Positions 25,080 to 34,139 of a DNA stretch of 40,481 nt are shown piece by piece. The first letter of the stretch is position 1, and each line of letters opens with the position of its first letter. Both the position numbers and the translations under genes were made by a program. Origin of the DNA: Bacteroidia bacterium (GTDB taxonomy: Bacteria > Bacteroidota > Bacteroidia > UKL13-3); NCBI GenBank assembly GCA_019695215.1, contig JAIBAK010000007.1, forward strand, positions 65,149 to 105,629, read 5' to 3'. The notes under the pieces were generated by a model. It was not told the DNA's origin and did no database searches. It saw only the letters and a program-made list of their open reading frames with translations.

Positions 25080-27347
25080 TTATTTTCCTACCGCAGCACG
25101 AATGATATTCAAAGCTCCTCCCGCTTTAAACCATTCAATCTGCTGTGCGTTGTAGGTATGATTTACCGAAATGGACTCTGATTTTCCATCTGCATGATGC
25201 AGCACCAGTTCCAGCGGTTTGCCCGGGGCAAATGAAGTTAACCCGATGATATCAATGGTATCGTCTTCCAGTATTTTGCTGTAATCTTCTTTATTGGAGA
25301 AAGTAAGTGCCAGCATTCCCTGTTTTTTCAGGTTGGTTTCGTGAATACGGGCAAATGATTTTACCAACACCGCACGCACACCCAGATGGCGTGGCTCCAT
25401 AGCGGCATGTTCGCGCGATGAACCTTCACCGTAATTCTCATCTCCTACCACCAGCGACCCGATTCCTTTGGCTTTGTACTGACGCTGCACTACAGGTACT
25501 CCTTCGTAAGCTCCCGTTAACTGATTTTTCACCGAGTCGGTTTTTTCATTGAATGCGTTTACCGCACCTATGAGTAAGTTATTCGAAATATTATCTAAGT
25601 GACCACGGTATTTAAGCCATTTTCCGGCCATCGAAATATGATCGGTGGTACATTTGCCTTTGGCTTTAATTAATAATTTTAATCCTTTTAAATCACTTCC
25701 CTCCCAGGCAGCAAACGGATCGAGCAGTTGCAGGCGGTCGGACGAAGGCGATACGGCTACGGTAACGCTGCTGCCATCGGTAGCAGGTGCAATATAACCG
25801 GCATCTTCTACGGCAAATCCTTTGGTTGGTAATTCATCGCCTGACGGTGCATCTAATTTTACCTGCTCGCCTTTGTTATTGGTAAGAGTATCGGTGAGCG
25901 GATTAAATGTTAAGTCTCCCGCAATGGCCATAGCTGTTACCAGTTCGGGCGAAGCCACAAAGGCATAGGTATTCGGATTTCCATCGGCCCGCTTGGCAAA
26001 ATTGCGGTTGAACGAATGAATGATGGTGTTTTTTTCCTGTTTTTCGGCACCCATTCTATCCCACATACCAATACATGGTCCGCAGGCATTGGTAAATACC
26101 TTGGCTCCAATTTTATTAAACACATCTAAAAATCCGTCACGCTTAATGGTGTAACGAATTTGCTCCGAACCGGGATTAATCAAATACTCGGCTTTAGAGG
26201 TTAAATCTTTTTCGGCAACCTGTTTTGCCAGACTTACCGCCCTCGAAATATCCTCGTAGCTTGAGTTGGTACACGACCCAAGCAAACCTACCGAAATTTT
26301 TGTAGGCCATCCGTTGGCTAAGGCAGCTTCTTTTAATTTAGAAATAGGAGTTGCCAAATCAGGAGTGAACGGTCCGTTTACGTGCGGCTCCAGTTCTGAT
26401 AAATTGATTTCAATTACCTGATCAAAATATTTTTCGGGCGATGCATAACATTCCGCATCGGCAGTGAGGTGGTGTTTAATTCCATCGGCCAGCGCGGCTA
26501 CATCGGCACGGCCTGTTGCTTTTAAATAGCGGGCCATCGAATCATCGTAACCAAAGGTAGAGGTAGTGGCTCCGATTTCGGCACCCATATTACAAATGGT
26601 TCCTTTTCCGGTACAGCTCATGCTGGTGGCTCCTTCACCAAAATATTCCACTACGGCATCGGTACCTCCTTTTACGGTGAGAATTCCGGCCACTTTTAAA
26701 ATCACATCTTTGGGGGCAGTCCATCCGTTTAATTTTCCGGTAAGTTTTACTCCTATCAGTTTAGGCATTTTCAGTTCCCACGGAAGGCCTGCCATCACAT
26801 CACATGCATCGGCACCACCTACACCAATGGCAATCATTCCCAACCCACCGGCATTCACCGTGTGCGAGTCGGTACCAATCATCATTCCACCGGGGAAAGC
26901 ATAATTTTCCAATACTACCTGGTGAATAATACCTGCTCCGGGTTTCCAGAAACCAATTCCGTATTTGTTGGATACCGAACCTAAAAATTCATATACTTCT
27001 TTGCTTTCTTTATTGGCAAATTCCAAATCTTCGGCTGCTCCGTTGCGGGCCGTAATAAGGTGATCGCAATGCACGGTTGACGGAACCGCTACTTTTGGAC
27101 GCCCCGATTGCATAAACTGCAACAAAGCCATTTGAGCGGTAGCATCCTGCATGGCTACCCGGTCGGGACCAAAATCTACATAACTTTTGCCCCGCTCGTA
27201 ACTTTTGGTGGCGTTGCCCTCGGTGAGGTGGCTGTACAAAATTTTCTCGGTAAGTGTTAAGGGTCTGTTTACCACCTTGCGGGCGGCTGCTATCCGCTCG
27301 TCCATACGGGCGTAAACAGCTTTTATCATTTCAATATCAAATGCCAT
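25080..27347 (-). CDS. acn: Aconitate hydratase (mitochondrial type)
   Basis: A 755-residue protein, the length of mitochondrial-type aconitases. The three [4Fe-4S] ligands are visible: Cys359 in [10 protein letters not shown], and Cys422 and Cys425 in [48 protein letters not shown] and [18 protein letters not shown] are the other substrate- and cluster-site blocks. It interconverts citrate and isocitrate in the TCA cycle. It is a single-gene unit with its own terminator; the M48 gene starts divergently 133 bp away. Confidence 0.97.
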   Translation of the reverse strand: MAFDIEMIKAVYARMDERIAAARKVVNRPLTLTEKILYSHLTEGNATKSYERGKSYVDFGPDRVAMQDATAQMALLQFMQSGRPKVAVPSTVHCDHLITARNGAAEDLEFANKESKEVYEFLGSVSNKYGIGFWKPGAGIIHQVVLENYAFPGGMMIGTDSHTVNAGGLGMIAIGVGGADACDVMAGLPWELKMPKLIGVKLTGKLNGWTAPKDVILKVAGILTVKGGTDAVVEYFGEGATSMSCTGKGTICNMGAEIGATTSTFGYDDSMARYLKATGRADVAALADGIKHHLTADAECYASPEKYFDQVIEINLSELEPHVNGPFTPDLATPISKLKEAALANGWPTKISVGLLGSCTNSSYEDISRAVSLAKQVAEKDLTSKAEYLINPGSEQIRYTIKRDGFLDVFNKIGAKVFTNACGPCIGMWDRMGAEKQEKNTIIHSFNRNFAKRADGNPNTYAFVASPELVTAMAIAGDLTFNPLTDTLTNNKGEQVKLDAPSGDELPTKGFAVEDAGYIAPATDGSSVTVAVSPSSDRLQLLDPFAAWEGSDLKGLKLLIKAKGKCTTDHISMAGKWLKYRGHLDNISNNLLIGAVNAFNEKTDSVKNQLTGAYEGVPVVQRQYKAKGIGSLVVGDENYGEGSSREHAAMEPRHLGVRAVLVKSFARIHETNLKKQGMLALTFSNKEDYSKILEDDTIDIIGLTSFAPGKPLELVLHHADGKSESISVNHTYNAQQIEWFKAGGALNIIRAAVGK

Positions 27348-27480
27348 AATTAAAAAGAATTTTCGGGCGCGAAGGTAGTCCTTTTCAAGGCAATTTGCAG
27401 GAGATTTTCCCGTTATTTTTTACCGTGCAAAAGAAGTTTGTTTATCCATTTCAAGGATTTAACGAACTTTGCCCTCACCA

Positions 27481-28569
27481 ATGATATACCAGGGATTATA
27501 TACCAGCGGACAATCGGGCCATGCCTTTACCTGCGAAGTTGCTTTTAACAGGGAGCATATCAGCATCACCTACACCAATGCTCAGGGACAAAACGAAACT
27601 GTAAACTGGGAACCGGCTTTGCTGCATCCGCATTACAAAACCGAAAACCATACGCATCAGTTCAGTTACGGAAATTTTCCCTATCAAACGCTGAAGATTT
27701 CAGATAGCGACCTGCCCGCGGTGCTGAAACAACTTTACCCCTCCCTGCCGTTAATGTCAAACAAACAATTTAGTTTTTTTGCCTGGAACAAACCGTTTAT
27801 TATTGGGTTGCTGCTTACCGTAACCACGCTGGTATTACTGGTGTGGCTGGTACTGTTGCCCTGGGTGGCGCGTTTTGCCCTTAACCATTTCCCTAAGGAA
27901 TATGAAATAACCATGGGCGAGCAAATGTATAAAGCCTCTATACAGAACATGCAGCGCAACGAGGCCGCTTCAAAGCAAATGACGCTGTTTTTAAAAACAC
28001 TTATCGACAGCAGCGAGTACCCGGTGCAGGCCGATGTGGTGCACAGCAAGGAAGTAAATGCCTTTGCCCTGCCGGGCGGACATATAGTGGTGTATGACGG
28101 ACTGCTGAAAAAAATGCACAGCTACGAAGAACTGGCGGCCTTGCTGGGCCACGAATACTCGCATGTAAAACTGCGCCACTCCACCCGCAATATTTTACGG
28201 CAGGTGTCGGTTACGGCCCTGCTTTATGCAGTAGTGGGCGATATAAACGGGCTTAGCGCCTATGTGCTGCAACATGCGGCCTCGCTCAATAACCTGCAAT
28301 ACAGCCGCGACCTGGAACGCGAAGCCGATGCCGGAGGTTTTGACTTGCTGCAACAAAAACATATTGACGCACATGGCATGCTGCGTTTGTTTGAAACACT
28401 GAAAAAAGAAAACACCGCGGGAGTTCCCTCTTTTTTAAGTACACACCCGGCTACTGACGACCGAATAGAGTTTATTAACGAAAAATTAGCCGGGCAGCAG
28501 CACACACAAACTCATGAGGAACTAAATAAAATTTTTGAATCAATACAACAGCAGGTGCCTGCTCCCTAA
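27481..28569 (+). CDS. M48 family metallopeptidase with N-terminal domain and membrane anchor
   Basis: A 362-residue protein from ATG 27481 (a TTG at 27469 is less likely). Residues 1-90 form a beta-rich domain of unknown type (YQGLYTSGQSGHAFTCEVAFNR). One long membrane segment follows at about 105-130. The rest is an M48 peptidase: NAFALPGGHIVVYDGLL, the zinc motif HEYSH in LLGHEYSHVKLRHSTR, and the third ligand region READAGGFDLL, as in periplasmic or outer-membrane-facing proteases such as BepA/Oma1-like enzymes. STHPATDDRIEF is typical near the end. A 114-residue helical protein begins 12 bp downstream. Confidence 0.88.
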   Translation: MIYQGLYTSGQSGHAFTCEVAFNREHISITYTNAQGQNETVNWEPALLHPHYKTENHTHQFSYGNFPYQTLKISDSDLPAVLKQLYPSLPLMSNKQFSFFAWNKPFIIGLLLTVTTLVLLVWLVLLPWVARFALNHFPKEYEITMGEQMYKASIQNMQRNEAASKQMTLFLKTLIDSSEYPVQADVVHSKEVNAFALPGGHIVVYDGLLKKMHSYEELAALLGHEYSHVKLRHSTRNILRQVSVTALLYAVVGDINGLSAYVLQHAASLNNLQYSRDLEREADAGGFDLLQQKHIDAHGMLRLFETLKKENTAGVPSFLSTHPATDDRIEFINEKLAGQQHTQTHEELNKIFESIQQQVPAP

Positions 28570-28580
28570 AATACACCTTC

Positions 28581-28925
28581 ATGATTGACGAAGAATTAAA
28601 CGAATCGCTGCAACTGCTGAAAAACGAACTGGAAAAAGAACAGGTAGAAACCGGCATGATACCTCCCGAAACACTCACGCATGAAATGCTGCGCGACTGG
28701 CTGGCCGGCAAAGTAAGTTACCTGATGAAACATAATTTTCACAAACTGATGTCGATACTTTACCGCATTGATGTGCATGAAAACAATGTGAAGCGCGTGT
28801 TTGACGAATATACCCCGCACGAAATACCCCCGATGCTGGCCGAGCTGATGATACAACGGCAAATACAAAAAGCCAAAACACGCATTGCCTATCGGAAAAA
28901 ACAGCAAGAGGGGAAGAAAAGTTAA
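28581..28925 (+). CDS. Small helical conserved hypothetical protein
   Basis: A 114-residue protein predicted mostly helical and highly charged, with no signal peptide. The middle segment LAGKVSYLMKHNFHKLMSILYRIDVHENNVKRVF looks conserved, and the C-terminus is basic (RIAYRKKQQEGKKS). It lies 12 bp after the M48 gene and is probably co-transcribed. I cannot name a family. Confidence 0.7.
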   Translation: MIDEELNESLQLLKNELEKEQVETGMIPPETLTHEMLRDWLAGKVSYLMKHNFHKLMSILYRIDVHENNVKRVFDEYTPHEIPPMLAELMIQRQIQKAKTRIAYRKKQQEGKKS

Positions 28926-28934
28926 ATTAGGGAA

Positions 28935-28957
28935 ATCCTTAGTTGCAAACTAAGGAT
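28935..28957. repeat. Perfect 10-bp palindrome with 3-nt loop
   Basis: ATCCTTAGTT-GCA-AACTAAGGAT. No T tract follows, so it is not a usual terminator. It sits at the left border of the AT-rich SIR2-like gene and resembles REP-type intergenic palindromes. Confidence 0.7.
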
Positions 28958-28986
28958 AGCGGGTGTGGGTTTAAGGTCAAGCAGCT

Positions 28987-28994
28987 TAACTTTG
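28987..28994 (+). promoter_or_regulatory. Probable -7 promoter box for the SIR2-like gene
   Basis: TAACTTTG matches TAnnTTTG and lies 19 bp before ATG 29014. Upstream at 19 bp spacing is only GTG, so the -33 element is poor. Confidence 0.4.
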
Positions 28995-29013
28995 TATTTC
29001 TAAAACTTAACTT

Positions 29014-30189
29014 ATGAAAGTGGATTTTTTATTGGGCTCCGGCTTTTCATTGAAAATGGGGCTGCCGTTAGCACAGGGTGTTAATGCCAGGTTTAAAACT
29101 CCTATTATTGGGAAGCTTCTGCAACACTCCTCTGGTGAATGGCAATGGGTATATGATAATGGCAAAGTTGCCCTAAATAACGGGAAACTCAGTTCCCGGG
29201 TAGTCCCATTTGAATATTTGTTCGAAACTTTCGTAAAGGAGTATATCGCTTCACATGGAGAGTTTGATTACGAGGATTTTTATCAATGGGTGGTAGATTT
29301 ATCAAAAGCAGAACTTGATAAAATTTATGCCCTCACGGAAAAGCTAATGACCAGTCATACGGACGATGAGTCATATCTTAAGCGTTTAAAAGCAGAACTT
29401 TCCGTGGCTCCTTATGATGAGATTTACAGTTGCCTGAATCACTTGATTGCTGATATGCTAACCTTAAGAACTGAGGATTATTCAGCTTACCAAAGTTTCA
29501 TTTCAATTGTTTCGCGGTGCTCCCCTTTGAATATATTTTCACTGAATCATGATTGCGTGATAGAATATCTGTTCAAGGTGTTCAGCATTCCATTTTCAGA
29601 TGGGTTTAGCGCCAGTAACAGTTGTATTGTTGGTGATACCGGAAATCCCCTAAAAATATTTCAATCTGATTTTTCAGAAGAGGTTAGCCTTCTAAAACTA
29701 CATGGTGGAATAAATATCTATAAATTCGAGTATCGTGTACCAATGCCATCAGATAAGCCTCGCCCTCCCACGTTAGTGCCAACAGGCGACTGTGAATATT
29801 TTAAGGCCGGATACCGTGACAAGCATTATGTAAAATTTATAGATGCCAATACGGGAGTCATTATACAGGAGTTTAACAGCAATATTGCCCCGCAATTATT
29901 GACAGGTACAAATAAAGCTGAAACAATCAGAACAGATAAAATGTTTGGAGCCTTGTATAGCGAGTTCTCCAAAAGAGTAAACCAGACGGAAATATTGTGT
30001 GTCGTTGGTTATTCTTACAGGGACGAGCATATTAACGAACAATTATGTTCTGCAATACAGAAAGGAACTTTAAAAAGGATAATAAATATTAATCCTGATA
30101 ATTCTGTTCCCCTATCTTGTGACTTATGTGGAGTTGATATTAGATACTACTCATCAATTGAGGATTTGGATATTGAGGATTTTCAATAA
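29014..30189 (+). CDS. SIR2-like domain protein, candidate NAD-dependent defence protein
   Basis: A 391-residue soluble protein with SIR2-type motifs in order: FLLGSGFSLKMGLP at residues 5-18 (NAD-binding loop), FSLNHDCVIE with Asn178 and Asp180 (equivalent to the sirtuin N-D pair), LLKLHGGIN with His230, and VVGYSYRDEHIN near the C-terminus. These fit the SIR2_2-like branch found in bacterial antiphage NADases rather than classic deacetylases. No zinc-binding Cys quartet or second effector domain is seen. The gene is AT-richer than its neighbours (sampled 60-bp lines about 33-42% GC versus about 58% in the adjacent M48 gene) and lies beside a tRNA, which suggests acquisition. NAD cleavage and phage defence are inference. 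Confidence 0.8.
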   Translation: MKVDFLLGSGFSLKMGLPLAQGVNARFKTPIIGKLLQHSSGEWQWVYDNGKVALNNGKLSSRVVPFEYLFETFVKEYIASHGEFDYEDFYQWVVDLSKAELDKIYALTEKLMTSHTDDESYLKRLKAELSVAPYDEIYSCLNHLIADMLTLRTEDYSAYQSFISIVSRCSPLNIFSLNHDCVIEYLFKVFSIPFSDGFSASNSCIVGDTGNPLKIFQSDFSEEVSLLKLHGGINIYKFEYRVPMPSDKPRPPTLVPTGDCEYFKAGYRDKHYVKFIDANTGVIIQEFNSNIAPQLLTGTNKAETIRTDKMFGALYSEFSKRVNQTEILCVVGYSYRDEHINEQLCSAIQKGTLKRIININPDNSVPLSCDLCGVDIRYYSSIEDLDIEDFQ

Positions 30190-30205
30190 AAGATCAACTA
30201 ATAAA

Positions 30206-30233
30206 AAAAGGTCGGCATCCCTGCCGACCTTTT
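30206..30233. terminator. Bidirectional terminator between the SIR2-like gene and tRNA-Arg
   Basis: AAAAGGTCGGCA / TGCCGACCTTTT hairpin with TCCC loop and A/T tracts both sides; serves both convergent units. Confidence 0.88.
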
Positions 30234-30255
30234 GCAACATAATGGAATATGTTTG

Positions 30256-30327
30256 CGGTCCCGACAGGAATCGAACCTGTATCTTAAGTTCCGGAGACTT
30301 ACGTAGTATCCATTCTACTACGGGACC
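30256..30327 (-). tRNA. tRNA-Arg (anticodon CCG)
   Basis: A 72-nt cloverleaf from GGTCCCGTAGTAGAATGGAT on the minus strand. Acceptor GGTCCCG/CGGGACC, anticodon stem TAAGT/ACTTA with loop CTCCGGA, T loop GGTTCGATTC, discriminator G, no CCA encoded. Confidence 0.95.
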
Positions 30328-30369
30328 TGAGAAAAATCAGCGGCAAAGATAACCAAGTTTAGCGCGTTT

Positions 30370-30960
30370 TTACCAGGGTTTTTCTATTTGCCTTAACTCA
30401 CCGGGCTGCATATTGCCCAGCAGCAGGTTACCTATGCGCACCCGCACCAAACGCACCACCGGAAACCCAAGTGCAGCCATCATTTTGCGCACCTGTCGGT
30501 TTTTCCCTTCGGTAAGGGTAACACTAAGCCAGACCGATGCCTTTTTCTGATGCTTTAATAAATGAGGTACCCGCGGCACTACCTGCACGGGTTCGGTAAG
30601 CAGGTGTACGTTACAGGGCCGGGTAAAATAGGTAATCCCTCTTAATTGAATGGGCACACCGCTGCACCATTGCTGCACGTGTTCGTCACCGGGCACACCT
30701 ACTACCTGCACCCAATATTCCTTTTCAATGGTTTTTACCTGTATGGTCTCGTGATTAAATACCCTGTCGTTGGTGAGCAGCAGCAGGCCTTCGCTGTCTT
30801 CATCCAAACGGCCCATGGCCTGTACGCCTTCCGGAAAATCGCACACCTCTCTGAGTGTTTTTTTCCAACTATGCTCGGCCTTCATCTGGCTTAAAACACC
30901 TACCGGTTTGTAAAGCGCGTAATACAAACTCTTAGTCTCCGGCACAGCACTTTCCTTCAT
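30370..30960 (-). CDS. rluE: RsuA/RluE-type 23S rRNA pseudouridine synthase
   Basis: A 196-residue protein with the RsuA-family catalytic motif MGRLDEDSEGLLLLTND (catalytic Asp in GRLDxDS), KEYWVQVVG after it, and LTEGKNRQVRKMMAALGFPVVRLVRVRIG near the C-terminus. It lacks the N-terminal S4 domain, as RluE does. RluE-type enzymes modify 23S rRNA (U2457 in E. coli). The start ATG 30960 lies 29 bp inside the small zinc-ribbon gene, so translation is coupled to the miaA unit. The exact target base is inferred. Confidence 0.88.
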   Translation of the reverse strand: MKESAVPETKSLYYALYKPVGVLSQMKAEHSWKKTLREVCDFPEGVQAMGRLDEDSEGLLLLTNDRVFNHETIQVKTIEKEYWVQVVGVPGDEHVQQWCSGVPIQLRGITYFTRPCNVHLLTEPVQVVPRVPHLLKHQKKASVWLSVTLTEGKNRQVRKMMAALGFPVVRLVRVRIGNLLLGNMQPGELRQIEKPW

Positions 30961-31111
30961 GCACTTCTTTTAACCAAACCTCATCTGTTACGGTTATTTC
31001 AGAGTCAACGGGTGGTGTGGCAGGTGTAGCGGGTTTGCACCAGTCGCATACCTCACCCTCAGCGGTAAAACCACTTCCTTCGCATTGAGGGCAAACATAT
31101 CCGCAAGTCAT
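30932..31111 (-). CDS. Small zinc-ribbon protein between miaA and rluE
   Basis: A 59-residue protein starting MTCGYVCPQCEGSGF. CPQC and CDWC form two CxxC knuckles separated by 11 residues, like half of a DnaJ-type zinc site, and CC lies near the C-terminus (GKCCAGD). The ATG overlaps the miaA TGA (TGATG), and the last 29 bases overlap rluE. That tight packing, with no gaps and no frame breaks, argues it is a real gene. A role with the tRNA/rRNA modification neighbours is possible but unproven. Confidence 0.8.
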   Translation of the reverse strand: MTCGYVCPQCEGSGFTAEGEVCDWCKPATPATPPVDSEITVTDEVWLKEVHEGKCCAGD

Positions 31112-32061
31112 CAGAGTGAATTTTGTTGAGTGTGCGAAGATATGATGTTCATCGCAATTTCTGTCTGTTCATCAGGGGTAGCTGTTCCGTCAATCCAATA
31201 CAGCTTCAAACCCTCACGTTCCAGTTTACGAAACCAGGTCATTTGCCTTTTGGCAAACTGCTGAATGGCGATGGTGAGGTGCTGCTGCATATACTCCAAT
31301 GAATATTTTTTTTGAAGATACTCCACCACAAATTTGTATTCGAGACCGTAGTGTATAAACTGCTTTTCGGTGATTCCTTCCTCAAGCAACTGTTGCACCT
31401 CTTCTATCATTCCGTTTTGCAAACGTACTTCCAACCGCCCAGCTATACGTGCACGTCTTATTTCGCGGGGCAAATCAATGCCAAACACCAATGGTTTTAG
31501 CTGAGGCAGTTTTAATTTGTCCAATGGATGTTTTAAAAGAAATGTGCCTATTTCAATGGCGCGTATAATTCGTTTGGCGGTTGAGGTATCGGCCTTTTCG
31601 GTAAATTCAGTAATTGGTAGTTTTTTAAACTCGCTCAGCAATTCCTCCTTTGATAACACCTGAAGTTGATGGCGCAACACTTCGTTTACGGGTACTGATG
31701 TAAATTCAAATCCCCGCAGCAGCGCCTGCACGTATAAAGCAGTTCCACCGCACAATACCGGAATTTTTTGAGCGGTAATTAATTTCCGGTGCACGCCTGC
31801 AAAATGTTCGAGATACTGATGCAGGTGAAAATTTGTTCCGGGTTCGGCTACATCAATCAAGTGCACGGGTATTGTTTTTCCATTAACAGTGTACTCGGCA
31901 TAATCTTTTCCGGTGCCAATAGTCATCTGCTTATATACCTGCCTTGAGTCGAGGCTCACAATTTCTCCATCAAGGTTTTGTGCCAGAGCAACGGCCAATT
32001 TTGTTTTGCCCGAAGCTGTTGGACCCAAAACCATTACCTCATTAAATTCACGCGACTGCAT
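31111..32061 (-). CDS. miaA: tRNA dimethylallyltransferase
   Basis: A 316-residue protein with the MiaA P-loop GPTASGKT at residues 13-20, SLDSRQVYKQMTIGTGK, a PVLCGGTALYVQALLRGF block and C-terminal QFAKRQMTWFRK. It adds the isopentenyl group to A37 of tRNAs that read U-starting codons. It is first in a three-gene unit with the zinc-ribbon gene (1-bp overlap) and rluE. A TAnnTTTG box ends 4 bp before the ATG, so the transcript may be leaderless. Confidence 0.96.
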   Translation of the reverse strand: MQSREFNEVMVLGPTASGKTKLAVALAQNLDGEIVSLDSRQVYKQMTIGTGKDYAEYTVNGKTIPVHLIDVAEPGTNFHLHQYLEHFAGVHRKLITAQKIPVLCGGTALYVQALLRGFEFTSVPVNEVLRHQLQVLSKEELLSEFKKLPITEFTEKADTSTAKRIIRAIEIGTFLLKHPLDKLKLPQLKPLVFGIDLPREIRRARIAGRLEVRLQNGMIEEVQQLLEEGITEKQFIHYGLEYKFVVEYLQKKYSLEYMQQHLTIAIQQFAKRQMTWFRKLEREGLKLYWIDGTATPDEQTEIAMNIISSHTQQNSL

Positions 32062-32065
32062 GATA

Positions 32066-32073
32066 CAAAGGTA
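32066..32073 (-). promoter_or_regulatory. -7 promoter box of miaA
   Basis: On the minus strand TACCTTTG matches TAnnTTTG and ends 4 bases before ATG 32061, implying a leaderless mRNA. No -33 TTG was found at the usual distance. Confidence 0.5.
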
Positions 32074-32147
32074 ATTAGTCTGCTGGCATAATGTTTGATT
32101 TTTAGGTTCAATCCTAATTTCCTAATTTTAACCCAAATAAACTCCGT

Positions 32148-32978
32148 ATGAAACCACAACTACGCATCGCATCTTTATTGGTAATGGTTTTCGGCACCAT
32201 TCAGGTTCACGCACAAAACCTGCCTCCGGGCATTCCGGAAAATAGTAAAATTATTCAGGGCAATGATACTGCCTCGGTCGACTGGACCAATCAACTGCTC
32301 ACAGCTAAAGGCTGGTCGTTTCTTGACACCGTTAGGTTTAAAAACCGCGCGCAGGCCGAAATGATGGCCACCCGCGGAGCCATTGCCGTAGCACAACGCA
32401 ATTTGCTCGAACTGGTCATGGGTGTAAACGTAACAAGTGTAACCACAGTGCGCGATTACGTAACCGAAAGCGATGTGGTAGTAACCAAACTGAAAGGGAT
32501 GATGAAAAATTCGAGACAGATTGGTGCCCCGGTAATAAAAAATGGTGTGGTGGAAGTGGTGATGCAGGTAGCCATTTACGATATCAGCTCGGGCGATGAA
32601 TCGGTGGCCTCGGTGATAGGGAAAAAAGTAAGCGAAACATCGGCTAAAACAAAAGCAGCTACTGTGTTGTGCGACTCCAACGGATTTAAACCATCGCTGC
32701 TGCCGGTGGTAAAGGATTTACAGGGAAATTTGATTTATAACCTGAATAATCCCAAAGCACTTCTTACAGGTAAAAAACCTGTTTTCCTCAAAAGCTCGGA
32801 TGCCGCACTAAGTGCATTGGAGAAAGGAAATTTTGGCGGTGTAGCCGAAGCTGCATTGAAAGATTGTGAACTGGTGGTGAAACCCAATGCCGGCAAAGGA
32901 AAAATGACCACACAGCAATGGCTCGATATCGGGAAAACGGCATTGAAAATAGGTTCCACCCTTATGTTGTTTATCTAA
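32148..32978 (+). CDS. Exported LPP20/FlgP-like protein
   Basis: A 276-residue protein with signal MKPQLRIASLLVMVFGTIQVHAQ and no lipobox. Residues 70-150 show the LPP20 pattern: ATRGAIAVAQRNLLELVMGVNV, then SDVVVTKLKGMMKNSRQIG and VVEVVMQVAIYDI. LPP20 proteins include the flagellar outer-membrane protein FlgP. The C-terminal part ends in a hydrophobic helix (LMLFI). It is the first of three exported proteins in one transcript; the next starts 6 bp after its stop. No flagellar genes are present, so the role is open. Confidence 0.75.
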   Translation: MKPQLRIASLLVMVFGTIQVHAQNLPPGIPENSKIIQGNDTASVDWTNQLLTAKGWSFLDTVRFKNRAQAEMMATRGAIAVAQRNLLELVMGVNVTSVTTVRDYVTESDVVVTKLKGMMKNSRQIGAPVIKNGVVEVVMQVAIYDISSGDESVASVIGKKVSETSAKTKAATVLCDSNGFKPSLLPVVKDLQGNLIYNLNNPKALLTGKKPVFLKSSDAALSALEKGNFGGVAEAALKDCELVVKPNAGKGKMTTQQWLDIGKTALKIGSTLMLFI

Positions 32979-32984
32979 GCAACC

Positions 32985-34139
32985 ATGATGATGCGATTAC
33001 TACTGCTCGCTTTTTTTATTCCATTTATTTCACACGCGCAAACACTGAGCGAAGTGCAGTCAACCGGACATGGTATGGACAGGCCTTCTGCTATATCTGA
33101 TGCTTTAAGGCAGGCCATTTCGCAGGCTTGCGGCACCTATGTGCAGGCAACTACTAAAGTGGAAAACTACATGACGCTGGAAGATGCGATTGTAACCAAT
33201 ACCAGCGGATACATTCAATCGTATCAGGTAATATCAGAAAAAAAGAACGGCAACGATTATGAAGTAAGTGTTACCGCCAAAGTGAGTGTTGACCCGCTTA
33301 AAAAAGATGCAGCCCTCCTGTCGCAGTTTACAGGCAATATCCGCTTTATGGTGTTGTATGATGAACGTTTTGTGAAGGAGGAAGAAAAAAACAATTACCG
33401 TTTTGCCTACAACCGTATCAACGAAAAATTACTCGAAAGCAAACTGCGGTATATTGAGAGCGATAAATTCAGCCAGACCAGCAAAGAGGTCTACATAGCT
33501 CTTGGCAAAGATACTTCTCAAAGCACTTTTGCTCAAAGATCAGGAATGATTTCGGATGCCGAGTTTTTAATGCTCATCAGAAATGTGCAGGTGCGTGTTG
33601 AACAAAAATCGGCCGGATTGTACAGCGCAAAAGCTACCATCGAAGCTTCGGCATACGATAATTGCACAGCCGATGGTCTGGCCTCAACTGCTGCCGAAGG
33701 AGAATGGAAAACATTGCCCGATAAAGAACAGGCGGTAAAAAAAGCCATTCAATCGGCCGTTGAAAAATGTTATCCGCAATTAATGGCGGCATTTTCTCAG
33801 CGCCTGGGTTCGTGGGTAAACGGAGCGCCTTTCCAAATACGTTTTTACGGAGTTAAAACTCCAAGGTACATTATTCAGCTGATTGAATTACTTCATCAGG
33901 ATGCCGATTTTGGCGGAGAGATGCAGCATATGCTCACCCCCGATTACATTCGTCTTGATTTTACTTACAAAGGACGCCCCACTGCACTTTACAATAAACT
34001 TATGCAGTATATTGATCAGTTGCCCGAGTTGAAAAAACTGCAGCTTGATGTAAAAATCTTTTACGGAAGGCAGCTTTCATTAGCTCCTCCCAAATACGTT
34101 ATTCCCGGAAATTCCCAACCTCTAACTCCAACCAAATGA
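32985..34139 (+). CDS. Exported FlgT-N-like protein
   Basis: A 384-residue protein with signal MMMRLLLLAFFIPFISHAQ. The first 100 mature residues resemble the FlgT N-terminal domain: GHGMDRPSAISDALRQAISQACGTYVQ, EDAIVTNTSGYIQSYQVISEK, DYEVSVTAKVSVDPL. The C-terminal half has a second domain with AVKKAIQSAVEKCYPQLMAAF and FYGVKTPRYIIQLIELL, unfamiliar to me. FlgT in Vibrio builds the H ring around the basal body. Its 3' end overlaps the next gene by 4 bp (ATGA), so the two are translationally coupled. Confidence 0.72.
   Translation: MMMRLLLLAFFIPFISHAQTLSEVQSTGHGMDRPSAISDALRQAISQACGTYVQATTKVENYMTLEDAIVTNTSGYIQSYQVISEKKNGNDYEVSVTAKVSVDPLKKDAALLSQFTGNIRFMVLYDERFVKEEEKNNYRFAYNRINEKLLESKLRYIESDKFSQTSKEVYIALGKDTSQSTFAQRSGMISDAEFLMLIRNVQVRVEQKSAGLYSAKATIEASAYDNCTADGLASTAAEGEWKTLPDKEQAVKKAIQSAVEKCYPQLMAAFSQRLGSWVNGAPFQIRFYGVKTPRYIIQLIELLHQDADFGGEMQHMLTPDYIRLDFTYKGRPTALYNKLMQYIDQLPELKKLQLDVKIFYGRQLSLAPPKYVIPGNSQPLTPTK

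Noticed and set aside
26566..26904. 112-residue plus-strand open frame inside aconitase
   Set aside because: It is antisense to a strongly conserved enzyme and low in complexity; a shadow of the aconitase reading frame.
29014..30189. Classic sirtuin deacetylase
   Set aside because: No zinc-binding Cys quartet and the motifs fit the bacterial SIR2_2-like branch better.
30119..30352. 77-residue plus-strand frame over tRNA-Arg(CCG)
   Set aside because: It runs through the SIR2-like gene end, a terminator hairpin and a tRNA in antisense, so it cannot be a gene.
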